Of a DNA stretch of 64,000 nucleotides, positions 1 to 11,239 are shown piece by piece. The translations under genes and the position numbers were made by a program. The notes beneath the pieces were generated by a model. The model saw only the letters and a list, made by a program, of their open reading frames with translations. It did no database searches and was not told the origin of the DNA. Within the stretch, counting starts at the first letter, position 1. Each line of letters begins with the position of its first letter. Source of the DNA: Agrypnia vestita (Eukaryota; Arthropoda; Insecta; Trichoptera; Phryganeidae); NCBI GenBank assembly GCA_016648135.1, contig JADDOH010001584.1, positions 1-64,000 of the forward strand, read 5' to 3'.

Positions 1-258
1 CTTGAATCAAATTTGGTATACTTATATTTCAGGACCCGGCGGGTAACATAGGAAATATTTCCCTCACCCCATTTACGCCACCCCCTCCCCCGAATATATT
101 TTCAATACAAATCTACACCATTTGACCGATCTGACCCAAATTTTGGATACTTATTCTTTAGGAGTCGGCGGAAAACATGGGACACATTTTCCCCTCCCCT
201 TGGTATATTCTCTCTAGAAATCCATACCGTTTGATAGATTTTACTCAAATTTTGCATT
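1..258. repeat. Degenerate tandem repeat, about 130-bp unit
   Basis: Two diverged units lie head to tail. Each starts with an AAATTTGG(T/A)ATACTTAT block followed by CGGCGG, a C-rich stretch and an AATCTACACC/AATCCATACC block. A third unit begins near position 238 and breaks off. No coding potential is visible. It could be the edge of a longer satellite lying outside the window. Confidence 0.6.
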
Positions 259-867
259 AATTAATTAATTAAATTAAGCCACATTTCCCCTGGACATCCC
301 ATCCATCTCAGCCGAGATGAAATGGAAACATTTTTTAGAGCCTTTGCAAACAATAGAACCTCTGTTTCCTCCCACAAACTAATTTTTAACTTAATCCTTA
401 ACCCGTGTAACGCCTGGTATGAAAAGCTAACCCTTTTAGTGCCATAAATATTTTGTCAAAATATGCTAAAAATGCCAGTAAAAAGTTCATTTTCATAAAT
501 AATTTATATAAACACCAAAACCACTAACCATTTCTGTTACAAAACACTAATTTTCATAATTTTTTCAACATTCTCTTCAGAAGATTTCAAACTATGAATA
601 AAAACACAGAAATTGAATACTACATATTTATTGACAAGAAAATTACAGAAAATATATATATATATATATATATATATCACTCCCGCTATCGCAGTTTTCG
701 AATTGTTCTGTCATTTCAACATCCATATCGGAACTTTCCCTCGTGTTCGACATTTTGAAATCAAATTTAGGATTATAGAAATAAATAATAATAACAGTGT
801 TTTTAGAAAAATATTGTTGTTGATTGAAATGTGATTGAAAAAAGTTAGAACGCACTGATGCACGCCA
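259..867. other. AT-rich stretch without genes
   Basis: Nothing protein-like was seen here. It contains a TA dinucleotide run at about 652-676. Confidence 0.6.
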
Positions 868-1098
868 AAAGTGAACTGTCGAAACGAGCGCTACGGCGAC
901 GCTGGCATTTTTCGCACACCTACCTATGAGCGTAGAAAAAAGTGTGATTGAAGTAAGTTAGAACGCAATTTAATGAATAAAAATATGAACGCGGGAACAC
1001 GACCGTCACTGACGACCGTCAAAAGTGAGCTGTCGAAACGAGCGCTATCGCGATGCTGGCATTTTTCGCACACCGACCTACGAGCGCCATGGCGCTCG
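868..1098. repeat. Direct duplication of about 65 bp plus a perfect palindrome
   Basis: The block at about 868-932 (AAAAGTGAACTGTCGAAACG onward, through GCATTTTTCGCACACC) recurs at about 1017-1084 with few changes, roughly 150 bp apart. The second copy runs into GAGCGCCATGGCGCTC (1083-1098), a perfect 16-bp palindrome. The block is GC-richer than its surroundings. Confidence 0.75.
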
Positions 1099-1658
1099 TC
1101 GGCACTATAAGGGTTAATATATTAAAAATGAATTTCCACAATGTTTCACAAATAAACTTTGAACATTTATCAATAATGCTTTGTTATTTTCAATCGAGAT
1201 TTTGCCTGGTTCTATTCCGGGTATTAGAAAATTGAAAATTGTTTAATTAATTCTTAAGATGGCGCTGATATAAATTTGCAACAAATCGTGACAGAAAATT
1301 TCACTTATTCGAGAAAATTTTGAATCGACAAAAGGGATGCAGAGTCGAGCTTAAAAAAATGTGCAACAATTTTAAGACGTGCATTGATAGATGCTCACAT
1401 TTCAGCTGCCCAAAGACACTATCAGTGCTTTAATGTCACCAATAAATTACTCGAATATTTGAAATTATGTACTGTGTACGTCGAAACATTTTCTGCTAGC
1501 AATTTAATTCTTAAAATAGCAACGAATAAACAAGGAATTTATTGATTCTTAAAGGGAGTATAAAGCACTATTATTTGAATGGCCGATCGCTCGATGAGAA
1601 ACTGATTCGATATACTTAAATAAATTTTGGCTTAGACATCACAACAGTGATCTGTACA
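1099..1658. other. AT-rich stretch without genes
   Basis: No feature could be supported here. Confidence 0.5.
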
Positions 1659-2103
1659 CTTGCAAGACTAGTGGTAAACAATGAAATTTTGGTACCGACA
1701 CTGATGTATGGAAGTGAAGCCTGTCGCTGGCAGAAGAGAAACAAAAGGAGACTTAATGCAATGAGTATTTGTGTGCGAAATGTAAATATAATCTCAGCAT
1801 AGTAATTAGAATAAAAAAAGGGTCGCTTAGGTGGTTTGGGCATGTTGAGCGAATGAATGAGAAAAGAATGGTAAGAAGGATATGTGACGCTATTGTTGAC
1901 GGCGCCAGAGAGACAGGGCGATCGCGGAAGACGTGGCATGACCAGATTAATCAGACACTGGAAAATCTTTTCCGTTAGAAGCCTGAACAATCGTCGAGCT
2001 TTCATGGGAAGATGTATGAATGTGGATATGGCAATAGTAGTGTTAGGACAAAAGAGTGCGGCGCTCTGTTCTCTGGGGGAAATAGCATGATGGTTAGTAA
2101 GGA
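1659..2103 (+). pseudogene. Non-LTR retrotransposon ORF2 C-terminal remnant (family N1, copy A)
   Basis: The reading frame first gives a stretch with the VPTLMYGSE motif seen after the reverse transcriptase domain of many non-LTR elements. After a stop it resumes in another frame with SLRWFGHVERMNE, then DGARETGRSRK, a typical C-terminal tail of such polyproteins. The remainder (RRAF...RCMNVD) lies in a third frame. At least two frameshifts and one stop make it dead. Eight further pieces of the same family occur in the window (3996, 4374, 5289, 11108, 12644, 24857, 32146 and 35064). All are 3' ends, as expected from incomplete target-primed reverse transcription. The exact clade is not certain. 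Confidence 0.8.
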
Positions 2104-2567
2104 ATTAGTTCTATATTTTGTTAAATAAGAAAGCGTCTTTAGGTTAAATAAAGTATAAAGACTTTCTTTTTTCTGGTATTCTAGGCAATGTCGTTCCATC
2201 TTAGTATTGTTGCCTTTCCCAAGATCTAGCCTTCTATTGATCTTGCGTTTAGCGATGATTTCGGTGAGTACCAGACAACTATTAACTGACAACATCCAAC
2301 TGCCTGACAGTCGATTGCCCGACAAGCAGAACGCCCGACGCCGACGCTTAAGAAAGCACTGACTTAGAGACTAGAAGGAAAAACTATTATAACATTAAGA
2401 ATTACTAATATTTTTGTTGTTTATTATTGTGATATCCGGTGATTGGGAAATGTTTTGAGGAGCGCCTTACAATTAAGCACATAGGTTTTATCGACGGTGG
2501 AATTGCGTGTGCCGCCGTGCGTGGTGGTGACCACCCTTCTCACAATTATGTTCATTTTGTGGTTGGA
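2104..2567. other. Unassigned stretch with short degenerate repeats
   Basis: At about 2290-2345 there is a run of related short words (TGCCTGACAG, TGCCCGACAAG, CGCCCGACG). Nothing else was recognised. Confidence 0.4.
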
Positions 2568-3115
2568 TGATCATCATCATCATCATTCTTGGCACTACAA
2601 CCCTTGGTGGGTCTTGGCCTCCTCAATAATTTTCCTCCACTCATCTCGGTCTAGTGCCAGCTCTCTCCAGTTTCGAAGCTCTAAGGCAGAGATATCTTTG
2701 AGGACGTTGTCACTCCATCTTAGTTTTGGCCTTCCTAAGCTCTTTCGCCCTGTTGGCCTTGAGTTTAGCAGGGACTTTGGTGCTTGAATAGAGTAAAGAG
2801 CTCATTGTTGTAACGTCTGCGCCAAAGTCCATTTTCTAGAACCGGTCCGAAGGTACGCCTCAAAATTTTCGTTTCAAAAATGTCCAGTGCTCGCTCATTC
2901 CTCTTAGTATCCACGTCTCAGCTGCGTACGTGAGCGCTGGCCTAATAAGCGTTTTGTACACTAATATCTTGGTGTTTCTGGACAGCAGTCCGGATTTTAT
3001 CTGCTTTTGAAGGCGGAAAAAACAGCGATTTGCGCTCACTATGCGCTTCTGGATCTCCTCTGTAGTATTGTTGTTGCTTGTTATCAGGGATCCTAGGTAT
3101 GTAAATCTTGGTACC
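2568..3115 (-). pseudogene. RTE-like retrotransposon ORF2 C-terminal remnant (copy R1)
   Basis: Read on the minus strand from 3115, the translation begins with FTYLGS, a motif just downstream of the reverse transcriptase core. It continues through ANRCFFRLQKQ and TLIRPALTYAAETW, then, after frameshifts and stops, gives GRKSLGRPKLRW and RDEWRKIIEEAKTHQGL before a stop at 2595-2597. Directly beyond that stop lies a (TGA)n run (2568-2587). A short tandem tail straight after the stop is characteristic of RTE-clade elements. No catalytic domain is left. Confidence 0.8.
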
Positions 3116-3735
3116 GTTTAAAAATTTTGACTTTTGTGGTTGGATACAATTATTAATTTAAAAAAACAAACTTCGCAAAAAGCACATTTATTATTCTTAA
3201 CAAAAAGCGGTTTTAATACCACTGTATCATCGTTAAAAACAGGATTTTTTCTATTTGTTTAAAGTGAATTTCTAGCTTTACAAACTGTGTTACAAAAGCT
3301 CCATTAAGATGGCCACTGTAAGCCCGGAGGTTAAAGTCCACAGAGATTACATAGACTCATAGCCAGCCAGTTGAATTGTTACATCATAAAGACAGTGTAC
3401 GAAGAAAGACTATTTACGTACATACACAGAAATGTCTGCCGTTGCTAGTTAAGCCAATTACTCCAACAGAATTTCAATTTGCGTTTCCACTGTCCGGGGT
3501 AGTCGGCGAGGGTAGGGGGGGGGGGTGGTAGGGCACAGTAAATAAAGAAGGCAGCCTCGAATTTCACATCCCATTAGCTCGCCATCCATAACTGAGGATC
3601 CCTTTCAGAAAATTCCACCGTCTACAGCCGCCAGCTTGCTTTCATGTGATTATTTGTTTCTTTCCGAGTTGCGTCGTCCGGAGATTGGTTTGCGAGTCTC
3701 GAGCAATTAAGAGAACAGCAATAATACGACTGCTA
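3116..3735. other. Unassigned stretch with a G tract
   Basis: An 11-G run lies at about 3515-3525 in a GC-richer patch. No gene was recognised. Confidence 0.5.
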
Positions 3736-3995
3736 GCTGTAGCCCGTCAAAAATGACGGTACTTTTACATGCCGGTTCCTTAAGAATAAGTATTTAATTA
3801 GTTATAACCGACACCCATAAAATAGTAATAACATTTTTTTATACATTTCCCCTGCCGGGAGTTAATGGTACCATGCTGGGCGGAACATGAAATGGTTCGC
3901 ATTGTCTTCGCATTGGTAGCAACATGCGTTAAGCGGCCGGTTCGGTTTGCTGGCCCGGGGTTCAAGCCCTATCCCGGCCGTTTAATTTGTTTAAC
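3736..3995 (+). repeat. SINE-A copy 1: tRNA-like repeat with 5' hairpin
   Basis: It starts with TAGCTGTAGC and a hairpin (CCGTCA 3744-3749, TGACGG 3754-3759). About 190 bp later comes a tRNA-like block: an A-box-like TAGCAACATGCG, then the pairing GGCCGG...CTGGCC, then a B-box-like GGTTCAAGCCC. A-box to B-box spacing in the family is about 44 nt, as in a tRNA. The 3' end of this copy is replaced by the minus-strand retrotransposon tail at 3996. A tRNA head sitting 200 bp inside the element is unusual for a SINE. Confidence 0.65.
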
Positions 3996-4050
3996 AAACT
4001 AAACAACTAACCATCACGCCATTTCCCCGTAGGGGTAGGTTCAAAATAGT
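3996..4050 (-). pseudogene. Non-LTR N1 3' tail (copy F)
   Basis: On the minus strand it reads CCTACCCCTACGGGGAAATGG followed by CGTGATGGTTAG, the same 3' terminus as N1 copies A, B, C and D. Only the last 50 bases remain. Confidence 0.6.
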
Positions 4051-4373
4051 CACAAATTATTGCATACAAAGCACCTTCCACCTTATTCCCTGCAATCACG
4101 CGTCTCTCGATATCGATATTTATTTATTTATCTTAATTATTTAGTTCCACGCATAATGTTGTGTGGGCTAATACACGATTTCGCTTAAACGTATTGCATT
4201 CAATCTAGTCATTTAAAAGTTTTCAAAATAAAATTTTTGGACTCCTGTTTAAACCTCATATTATACTTCCCGAATACACAAACTCATCTACACACTAGTT
4301 TCAAACATTCGTTGCCTACTAGTATTTCACGGGTTGTCTTACTTTTCCTCTTCCCGAATAACCATCGCTTTTG

Positions 4374-4700
4374 AACTAACTAACTAACTAACCATCACAA
4401 CGTTTCCCCGCAGGGGTAGGCAGAGAGGATTGAACGCCACACTCTTCTATCCACCTTTGCTTCGGTCACATTCATATATCTTCTCGTACAAGTTCTACGG
4501 TTGTTGAGGCTTTTAACAGGGCCATCCTCAAATAGCATATGATCGTGTCAGGTATTTCACGGACGCCCTCTATTCCTGTTGCCTTCAACACTCGCCTCAT
4601 ATATTTTCTTAACCATCATTTTCTCGTTCATACGTTCCACTTAACCAAACCATCTCAGCACTCCTTTCTTTATTCTATCTACCACACTACAGCCAGCATT
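4374..4700 (-). pseudogene. Non-LTR N1 C-terminal remnant (copy E)
   Basis: Minus-strand translation contains GVLRWFG, VERMNEK, KKIYEASVEGNRNRGRP and then the CMNVD-type and YPCGET-type tail in shifted frames. The element ends at 4374-4390 in an (AACT)n run, the complement of the TTAG/TAAG tails of other N1 copies. Several stops and frameshifts make it non-functional. Confidence 0.75.
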
Positions 4701-5288
4701 GCATTCACTTCTAATTTGTTCATTCCTCACCCTATCGACCAAAGATTTTCTACACATTGTGTTAAGCGTCTTAACTACTCATATAAAGGGAATGAAATAC
4801 TCTCGATGTCTCTAAATACCAATAGCATTGGTATTTTGAAATGAAGTTTCGCTTCGCTGGACGAAGATAATTAAATTATAACGAGCAAAAATTAAGAAAT
4901 ATTCTGAGCTAATTACATGGATCGTTACTCTTCACGGTGACAGATTTCGCCGAGCCTTAAGGTACTCCCATATTTAAAGTGAAACTTCTTTAATGAGTAA
5001 TTACGTCATCCTCAGCTGACTACGCGGTAACGATTAGAGAGCGACATGAGATCATTTTTACATTATTTTTTTATTGCTGTAAGTTTTTACTATTTTTTAT
5101 GTACATTTTTAAATGTAGTCAAACATCAACGGTCAATTATTTACAGAATAAATTCTCGCTCAATATTCAAGATATCGATTTATCTCTGGCAATGAATTCC
5201 TAGTTACGAGGGCCGCTGAGGAGGGTCCGGTTTAGGGGTGGGAAACCGGAATCAATCATGGCTTTACAATTTTCAATGATTAAAATTA
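4701..5288. other. Unassigned AT-rich stretch
   Basis: Nothing recognised. Confidence 0.5.
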
Positions 5289-5850
5289 TTTAAAATATTA
5301 GGTAGTATGTTCGATAGAAAAGGGAATGTTGAGAAAGATATCGAGAGGATAGTGACTGCGGGGAATAGGGTGAACGGTGATTTGGACGCAATAGTTTCTA
5401 ATAGAAATATGTCTACCGAGGCAAAACTAGCGGAACGTAATGGAGTTCTGGTACCAACCATGGAAGTAAATCCTGGAGCTGGAGATCGCTTAGACATATG
5501 TGTGACAAATCCATTTATGAAAGAATTAAGAATAAAGATATTAGGAATTAATGTAAAGCTGATCTTAGCATAATTAATAGAATTAAAAAAGGGTCGCTCA
5601 GGTAGTTTGGGCATGTTGAGCGAATGAATGAAGAATGATATATAACGCAGGTGTTGATGGCGCCAGAAAGGGAGGGCGACCGCGGAAGAAGTGGCATGAC
5701 CAGATTAACCAGATACTTGCTTGCGTGCGAAGATGTATGAATGTGGATGAGGCGAGAGTTGTACGTCAGGATAGAAGAGTGTGGGGCTCTATCTTCTCTG
5801 CTTATCCCCCACGGAGAAATGGCGTAATGATAAGTAAGTAAGTAAATAAA
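5289..5850 (+). pseudogene. Non-LTR N1 ORF2 remnant (copy B, the longest)
   Basis: It opens with FKILGSMFDRKGNVEKDIER, then VTAGNRVNGDL, MSTEAKLAERNGVLVPT: the region between the reverse transcriptase thumb and the C-terminal tail. After 5574 it resumes with GSLR, a stop, FGHVERMNE, then VDGARKGGRPRKKWHDQINQ and CMNVDEARVVRQDRRVW. The element ends with a TAAG/TAAA tetranucleotide tail at about 5831-5850. It is 5'-truncated, has an in-frame stop and at least two shifts, and no reverse transcriptase or endonuclease core. Confidence 0.85.
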
Positions 5851-5917
5851 TGCTACAATCAATTTTTTAATTTTGTACATTGATACTTGATGGCTTTACC
5901 CAACCGAGTTTCTCCAG

Positions 5918-6222
5918 GGTATGCTTGGCTACAATAGTTTAGAGACTAGAAGGAATGTGTATTTGATTACACATTTTTATCGATTGTTGCGCGGTATGAT
6001 CGATAATCCTGAAATTATGCAGAGCATTGGTTTGTATGTTCCTGATAATTACACTAGACATCGTCGCATAGATTGTTTCACATTCCAATATACAGGACCA
6101 ACCTGCCGATGGTTATGCCTGTTGGAAGAGCCACAGCTATGCTGAACAAAATTGCTTTGGGTATTGATATATTCCATGTGTCTGAGGGGGTTTTCCGAAG
6201 CGGGATTCTCCTACACCTTTGA
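5918..6222 (+). pseudogene. CR1/Jockey-group non-LTR ORF2 C-terminus
   Basis: The frame from 5921 reads MLGYNSLETRRNVYLITHFY, RLLRGMIDNPE, then IGLYVPDNYTRHRR. This pattern (two-arginine block, FY-LL-IDNP, vP...R) is the conserved C-terminal end of Jockey/CR1-group polyproteins. Near 6091-6100 the frame shifts, and the continuation RTNLP...DIFHVSEGVFRSGILL runs to a TGA at 6220-6222. The frameshift and the loss of everything upstream show it is dead. The assignment to the Jockey/CR1 group is from family knowledge; the exact clade is not resolved. Confidence 0.8.
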
Positions 6223-6360
6223 CCAGTTTTTGTTATTTTTAATTTATTAAATATTTTCATTTTTGATATATACTTCCTAATATGTATGCCTTAAACATTT
6301 TGTTTGTCATGTACATATTATCGTGAAATAAATTGAATTGAATTGAATTGAAATTGAATC
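6223..6360 (+). repeat. 3' UTR and TTGAA tail of the 5918 element
   Basis: This short AT-rich trailer ends in AATAAA (6327-6332) and immediately continues as a (TTGAA)n run to about 6359. A polyadenylation-like signal fused to a short tandem tail is typical of non-LTR 3' ends and fixes the element's right boundary. Confidence 0.75.
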
Positions 6361-7088
6361 TTATATATCTAACTTATAATCCTCGTCTTCATCATCGTAA
6401 TACCTGGTGTCCGAAAATTTATCTTTCGTTCCTGTAGCGAAATCGCCAAAATGGGGAATTGGCATGGCATTCACGACTATCGACGTTTCTCGCTTGTACC
6501 TCAAAGTGAGCCAAAAAGCTTTTTTACTAAGATAGTGTACGTTTCAATTGAATAGTGGCTCAAATCAAATCCAAAACTATTACTAAATCTGGTTCCCGAG
6601 CCAATGGTTCTCCAAAACTAGTCCGGAAGAAGTGCGCTGGGGTGGGGGGATTATGTTTGGAGTGAGTCATCATTAGGGCTTATTTTTTGGTCCTTCACAA
6701 TCCCATTTCTAGGGCATTGTATTGTAATAAGGAGGTGAGCGGAGAGAGCACAAAGGGGGGAGGATTGCAAGAAGGGCACGCGGTGGCTGACAAGGAATTC
6801 GACTCAACTTCTGTATGGAGCGAAAAATTCATTATTCATAATAAAATTGAAATTTAAAAAGAATATTACAGATCATACAGAATTGTTTTTACGTAAGGGA
6901 ATTGTAGGCTGAGTATTGATAATGGACTTGTAGAACAAGTCATGAGCTTCAAATATGTATATCTGTATATTTAAGTATAGGAGTAAGTTAATAAAGCATC
7001 TACCTTAACAGGATGTCTCAAGAATTTGTTGTGTAAGAACAAAAATATGCGCATTAAAAGCATGGCCAAGATATACAAGACAAGACAT
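6361..7088. other. Unassigned stretch
   Basis: No gene recognised. A G-rich patch lies at about 6640-6780. Confidence 0.5.
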
Positions 7089-7474
7089 ACGTCCGATCTA
7101 TCAAGACATACGCTGTAGAGACGCGGGCTGACACTGTCCAACTGTCCACACCAAAGGACTCCTCAGAACATCTGAAATGAAAGTGCTGAGATCCATTACT
7201 GGAAAAACTCTAAGTGATCGTGTCCGACATGTAAACATAAGGAAAACCTGTAAAATAGAGGACACAGCACGACGGAGTAGATCCAGAAAGAGATTCTGGA
7301 GGGATCATGTAGCCAGGATGGGCAGTGAGGCTCGTGCATACAGCAGCTAATGAAATCCCCTCTGGACGACGCCCACCGGGAAGACCACCTAAAAGGCAGC
7401 TGGATCTCATCATTCCAAGGGCGAAGATTTGTCAATCATAGATCTATAGCACTAAAAAGAAAAAGAAGAAAAAG
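7089..7474 (+). pseudogene. RTE-like ORF2 C-terminal remnant (copy R2)
   Basis: TYAVETRADTV appears at 7106 in one frame, then TKGLLRTSEMKVLRSITGKT and LSDRVRHVNIRKTCKIED in another. After a stop near 7331, IPSGRRPPGRPPKRQ follows in a third frame. This is the standard order of the RTE-type C-terminal tail. The copy ends in an A/G-rich (GAA-like) run at about 7453-7474. Multiple frameshifts; no catalytic domain. Confidence 0.8.
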
Positions 7475-7689
7475 ATTTCAAACAATGTATAATATTCTTT
7501 TTTGAAGATTCGTCTCAAACTTTGGGACAATTAATTATCAATCAATTTCAAGCAATTATCATGTCTCCCCGTATACAACCAAAAAGATCACAAAATGACA
7601 CTGTTATGTTGTTTAACAAGGACCGATGGTGAAATAATTTCTCGAATGATACTAACGAGACAATAAATGATTTAGAGGACGACAAAAGT

Positions 7690-7795
7690 CTCGACATGAT
7701 AAACGAAATTATTGGAGCAGTGGGTCTGACATGGCGGAGGTTGGCGAAGAAACAGAGTTACGGGGAGTGCTCCACCCTGCGTTGGATAAGATAAA
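7690..7795 (+). pseudogene. Possible further RTE tail fragment
   Basis: One frame reads GAVGLTWRRLAKKQ, similar in pattern to the final TW-RLA-R block of RTE-type polyproteins. It is only about 35 codons and may be a separate insertion or the displaced end of the copy at 7089. Low confidence. Confidence 0.3.
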
Positions 7796-8539
7796 AAAGT
7801 TGTCTTTAAATTTGATTAAAGAATTTTTATTTTGAGTAAGGGCGTTCGCGAAAGACCTACCACTTGGATAGTTAGTTAATTAAAGATTTCAAATATCAAA
7901 CTTTAAAAAAATGTAATATGTAAAAACAGATATCATCTTAGAAGTGGGGAATATGCAATGTTGTCCAAATACACTTTTTGTAGACAAACATCTACATCCT
8001 ACATCAATCTATAATTCTAATGTTTGAAAAATAAAACTTTATTATTTGTACATTTTTGCTTATTCTTAACTGTAAGATGAACTAGTGTTGAGCTCATTCT
8101 TTTGGGATTTACACCTGCATATGCTTTCATCAAAATAATTTTGTTTTCCTTTCCCCTTCGCCACCCCTTCTCAGGGTATCGCTTCACTTAATTGCTGACC
8201 TTGTGAGGGCGGAGTGTACGCTCTTGTTTGATACAATCTTTGGAGGCTCAGTGCATTCTATATAAACCGGTGCGAAATGACCTTGATAAATTAATCGCGC
8301 GAACCTCAGTACAGTCCACTGACGAAAGCGATCCAGAGACCCAGTAAGTCTGAGTTTCATGTTCCCTGTGTTTCTGGCAATAAAAATAATTGTAATCTAT
8401 TATTAAAATTAGTTATTACTATTGTGGATAAAATAATAAACAAAGATGAATTAAAGATGTCTCATAGAGAGCATGTATGGAAGGTTTTACCTGTCTTTAA
8501 ATCTCGTCTACAACATTTTTTAATGTTGTGTATAATATA
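7796..8539. other. Unassigned AT-rich stretch
   Basis: No gene recognised. Ends at the TA target of the MITE. Confidence 0.5.
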
Positions 8540-9067
8540 CAGGGTGTAACAGAGCCAGTCCACAATACTTTAGAGGTTGATTCCTGCCTTGATTCGAAAC
8601 TCTTCAAGCAACAATGACCTAATTATCAATAGTTATGGAGTTATGAAATATTTAAGTTTACATTTTTTCCAATATCTCTGGACTTATTTTTTACAAAACG
8701 TTGAATTATCATTACAGTAACTTATATAGATTACAAAAAATTCATTCGTTTCTATAAAAGTTCAATAAAATAATAAAAACCCTGAAATAATTCCAATTGA
8801 AATGTTTTCATTTTTTTTCGTTTTTATCATTTTATTTGACTTGTATTAAAGGAAATGAATTTTTAATATTAGATATAAGTAACTGTTATGATAGTCCAAC
8901 GTTTGGCAAAAAATAAGTCAGAAATATTAAAAAAAAAAATGGAAACTTTGATGTCGCATATCTCCTTAACTGTTGATATGAGGACATGGTTGCTTGAACA
9001 TTTTCGACTCACAATCAAGGCAGGAATCCATCTGTTAAGTATTGTAGACTAGCTCTGTTACACCCTG
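8540..9067. mobile_element. MITE family M1, full-length copy (528 bp)
   Basis: Starts CAGGGTGTAACAGAGC and ends GCTCTGTTACACCCTG, flanked by TA on both sides (8538-8539 and 9068-9069). The two halves are inverted copies for most of their length: TCCTGCCTTGATT on the left matches AATCAAGGCAGGA on the right, and blocks around ACTTATTTTTTRC and CCAACGTTTGGC also pair. It has no reading frame. TA duplication and CAG-type ends suggest mobilisation by a Tc1/mariner-superfamily transposase. Diverged half copies lie at 10621-10880 and 24565-24712. Confidence 0.85.
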
Positions 9068-9069
9068 TA

Positions 9070-10620
9070 GGTATATGTTATTAATGTACCTCATTTTAAA
9101 TATTTGAGGGAATTACGCTATCCTCATTTAAGGTAAAAAAAAATCATCCCAATGAAACAGTATATATATCGATCACCGCTGGTACTCCATGAGAATCCTT
9201 TATATTTTTTTAACTAGTATGAAGCCATTTCATTTTTAATTTATACCTACTTGATATTCATTCGAATTATTTAAAATGTACACCAGAATACATCTGAAAT
9301 TAATCATAGTATTTTCAAGATTTTTACACCTTTTATATTGTGAATATAAAATGATATTTATGTTAAATATATTTTCATCTCATTTTTATGAATTGTACAT
9401 TATTTGTCAATTTTAAATCAATTTTTAAAAAATACACTACATAAATGCATATTCAAACTGTCAGACTTACGGCTTCAGATGTTTGTCCACCTGAGCTATT
9501 GAAGAAGCCATCGAAAGGCTCGGCATAAATCGCTGAATTATTTGAAACTTGACGGAATTCACAAGTACCAATTGAATCAAACTAAATCAAATTTGATATT
9601 GACTTTGGCAGCTATCTCTATGTCTCCCGTACCTGAAGAAACTCAACTTGGAAAGGTATCTATCAATTGTTGACAGACAATCTGAAATCTCTGGGAGAAG
9701 ATCTATGTACCAATATTCCAATGGACATTGGCTGTTTTCAATAATAGATATATACGAGTATACTTAAAATATGTATTTATTCAAAGCTTTTAAGACAGTG
9801 TGGTGGTGCAGAACCATCGCGATTCTAGCCGCACGCATCGAGCGATATCAACCAATCGCCGATAGGTACATTCACTCTGTTGCCGACCGCCGTAGCATTT
9901 GCAAGCAATATTTCTGTACTCAAGTCACGTCTGTAAATTGTTGCCAATGAAATACCACTTTTTATCCTGAATATAATTTACGCCCTGTAGTCATCTAGTC
10001 ATCCTGCCGCTGCTGAATTATCTCGTGCATACCATACACTGACACGTCACGTGCCGACAAAAGAAAATGCCTTTGGACGGGTGGGCGTTTTTTCCCCAAA
10101 CACCTACACACACTAACCCGCCAAAGAAGTATTTAAAATGCCAGCTTTGTCGGGCTCTGCCTATGCTGAGGCAAAACAGTGGATATAAAATAATTTGAAA
10201 ATGTAGTAAATAAAATTTACCTTAATTTGAAATAATAAAGGATATATTCATTTCATATTCCCTTGTATTCCACTGATAGAAATATTTGCAAGAAAGGAAA
10301 TAGCCGAGACAAAGCAGTAGATATTAATGATTTTTTATTGTTGAAAAAAATATAAAAATATGTAACAATTTCATTTGTTGAATGTGTCGAAAGCTGAAAA
10401 TAGGTAAATTTACATAGAAATTCAGGCACAATAAGCTGTGTAAATATCGCGACGCCTGACTACACCGAGAATTTCAAGAATTTTTGCTGCTTAGCACAAA
10501 CAGACGACTAAGCCTAACCCGTGGATATCTTGAATGCAATATTTTATTGTTATTGTATAAGTTTTATTCATAAACCATAAAAACAGGATTTGGAGTGATA
10601 ACGTTTTCAAAGTCATATAT
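9070..10620. other. Unassigned stretch
   Basis: No gene recognised. A GC-richer patch with no coding signature spans about 9800-10130. Confidence 0.5.
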
Positions 10621-10880
10621 ACAGCTGTCTCATAGCTAGTAGCAAAAATTTTACAGGTGGTTTCCTGCTTTGATAATGACTTGAAAATGTTCATGCAACC
10701 ATATCAACAGTTATGGAGATATGCAACATTGAAGTTTGCATTTTTTTTTTCAATATTTCTGACTTATTTTTTTGCAAAAAGTTGATGTATCATTACATTA
10801 ACTTATATCGATTTTGAAAAATTCATTCGCTTCAATACAACTCAAATAAAATGATAAAAACCTTGAAAAAATTCTATTAT
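10621..10880 (+). repeat. Left half of a diverged M1 MITE
   Basis: It matches the left half of the element at 8540: CTGTCTCATAGCTAGT in place of the terminus, then TTTCCTGCTTTGAT, AACAGTTATGGAGATATG, CTTATTTTTTTGC and AACTTATATCGATT. The right half is missing. Confidence 0.7.
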
Positions 10881-10949
10881 CAATTTTTGCAACAGAGATT
10901 TTTGAGAAAAACAGCGCAAATGAATAACCCATAAAAAAGCCGATACCCG

Positions 10950-10995
10950 AAAAATGAATTGATTTAGATACTTATATATAAATCAATTCATTTTT
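10950..10995. repeat. 17-bp perfect hairpin
   Basis: AAAAATGAATTGATTTA (10950-10966) and TAAATCAATTCATTTTT (10979-10995) are exact inverted copies with a 12-base loop. No associated gene; possibly a tiny foldback. Confidence 0.7.
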
Positions 10996-11107
10996 CAATA
11001 AATTTCCCAATATATAGTCAGTAACTATTAGTGAGGAATTTCTGATACAGATATGCACGTATATACCTATTGAATGTGTTTGTCGACAATACAATAATTA
11101 TCCAATT

Positions 11108-11215
11108 AAGCGCCACACTTTTTTGTCCTGATGCACAACTTTCGCCTCATCTACATTCTTTCTCACTACACTTTCCTCATTCCCTTGGTCAACATGACCA
11201 AACCACCTTTTTACA
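11108..11215 (-). pseudogene. Non-LTR N1 fragment with internal deletion (copy G)
   Basis: Minus strand reads KRWFGHVDQGNEESVVR, then jumps straight to NVDEAKVVHQDKKVW. The intervening GRPRK block present in other copies is missing, so this copy has an internal deletion of roughly 100 bp. Confidence 0.65.
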
Positions 11216-11239
11216 ATCCTATTTATATAAATAATTTAT

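Noticed and set aside
613..855. Frames on both strands with YIYIYI runs
   Set aside because: Produced by the TA dinucleotide run; no other coding evidence.
2497..2787. 96-codon plus-strand frame starting MELRVPPCVVV with a poly-histidine run
   Set aside because: It is the antisense shadow of the RTE remnant on the minus strand; the His run is the complement of the (TGA)n tail.
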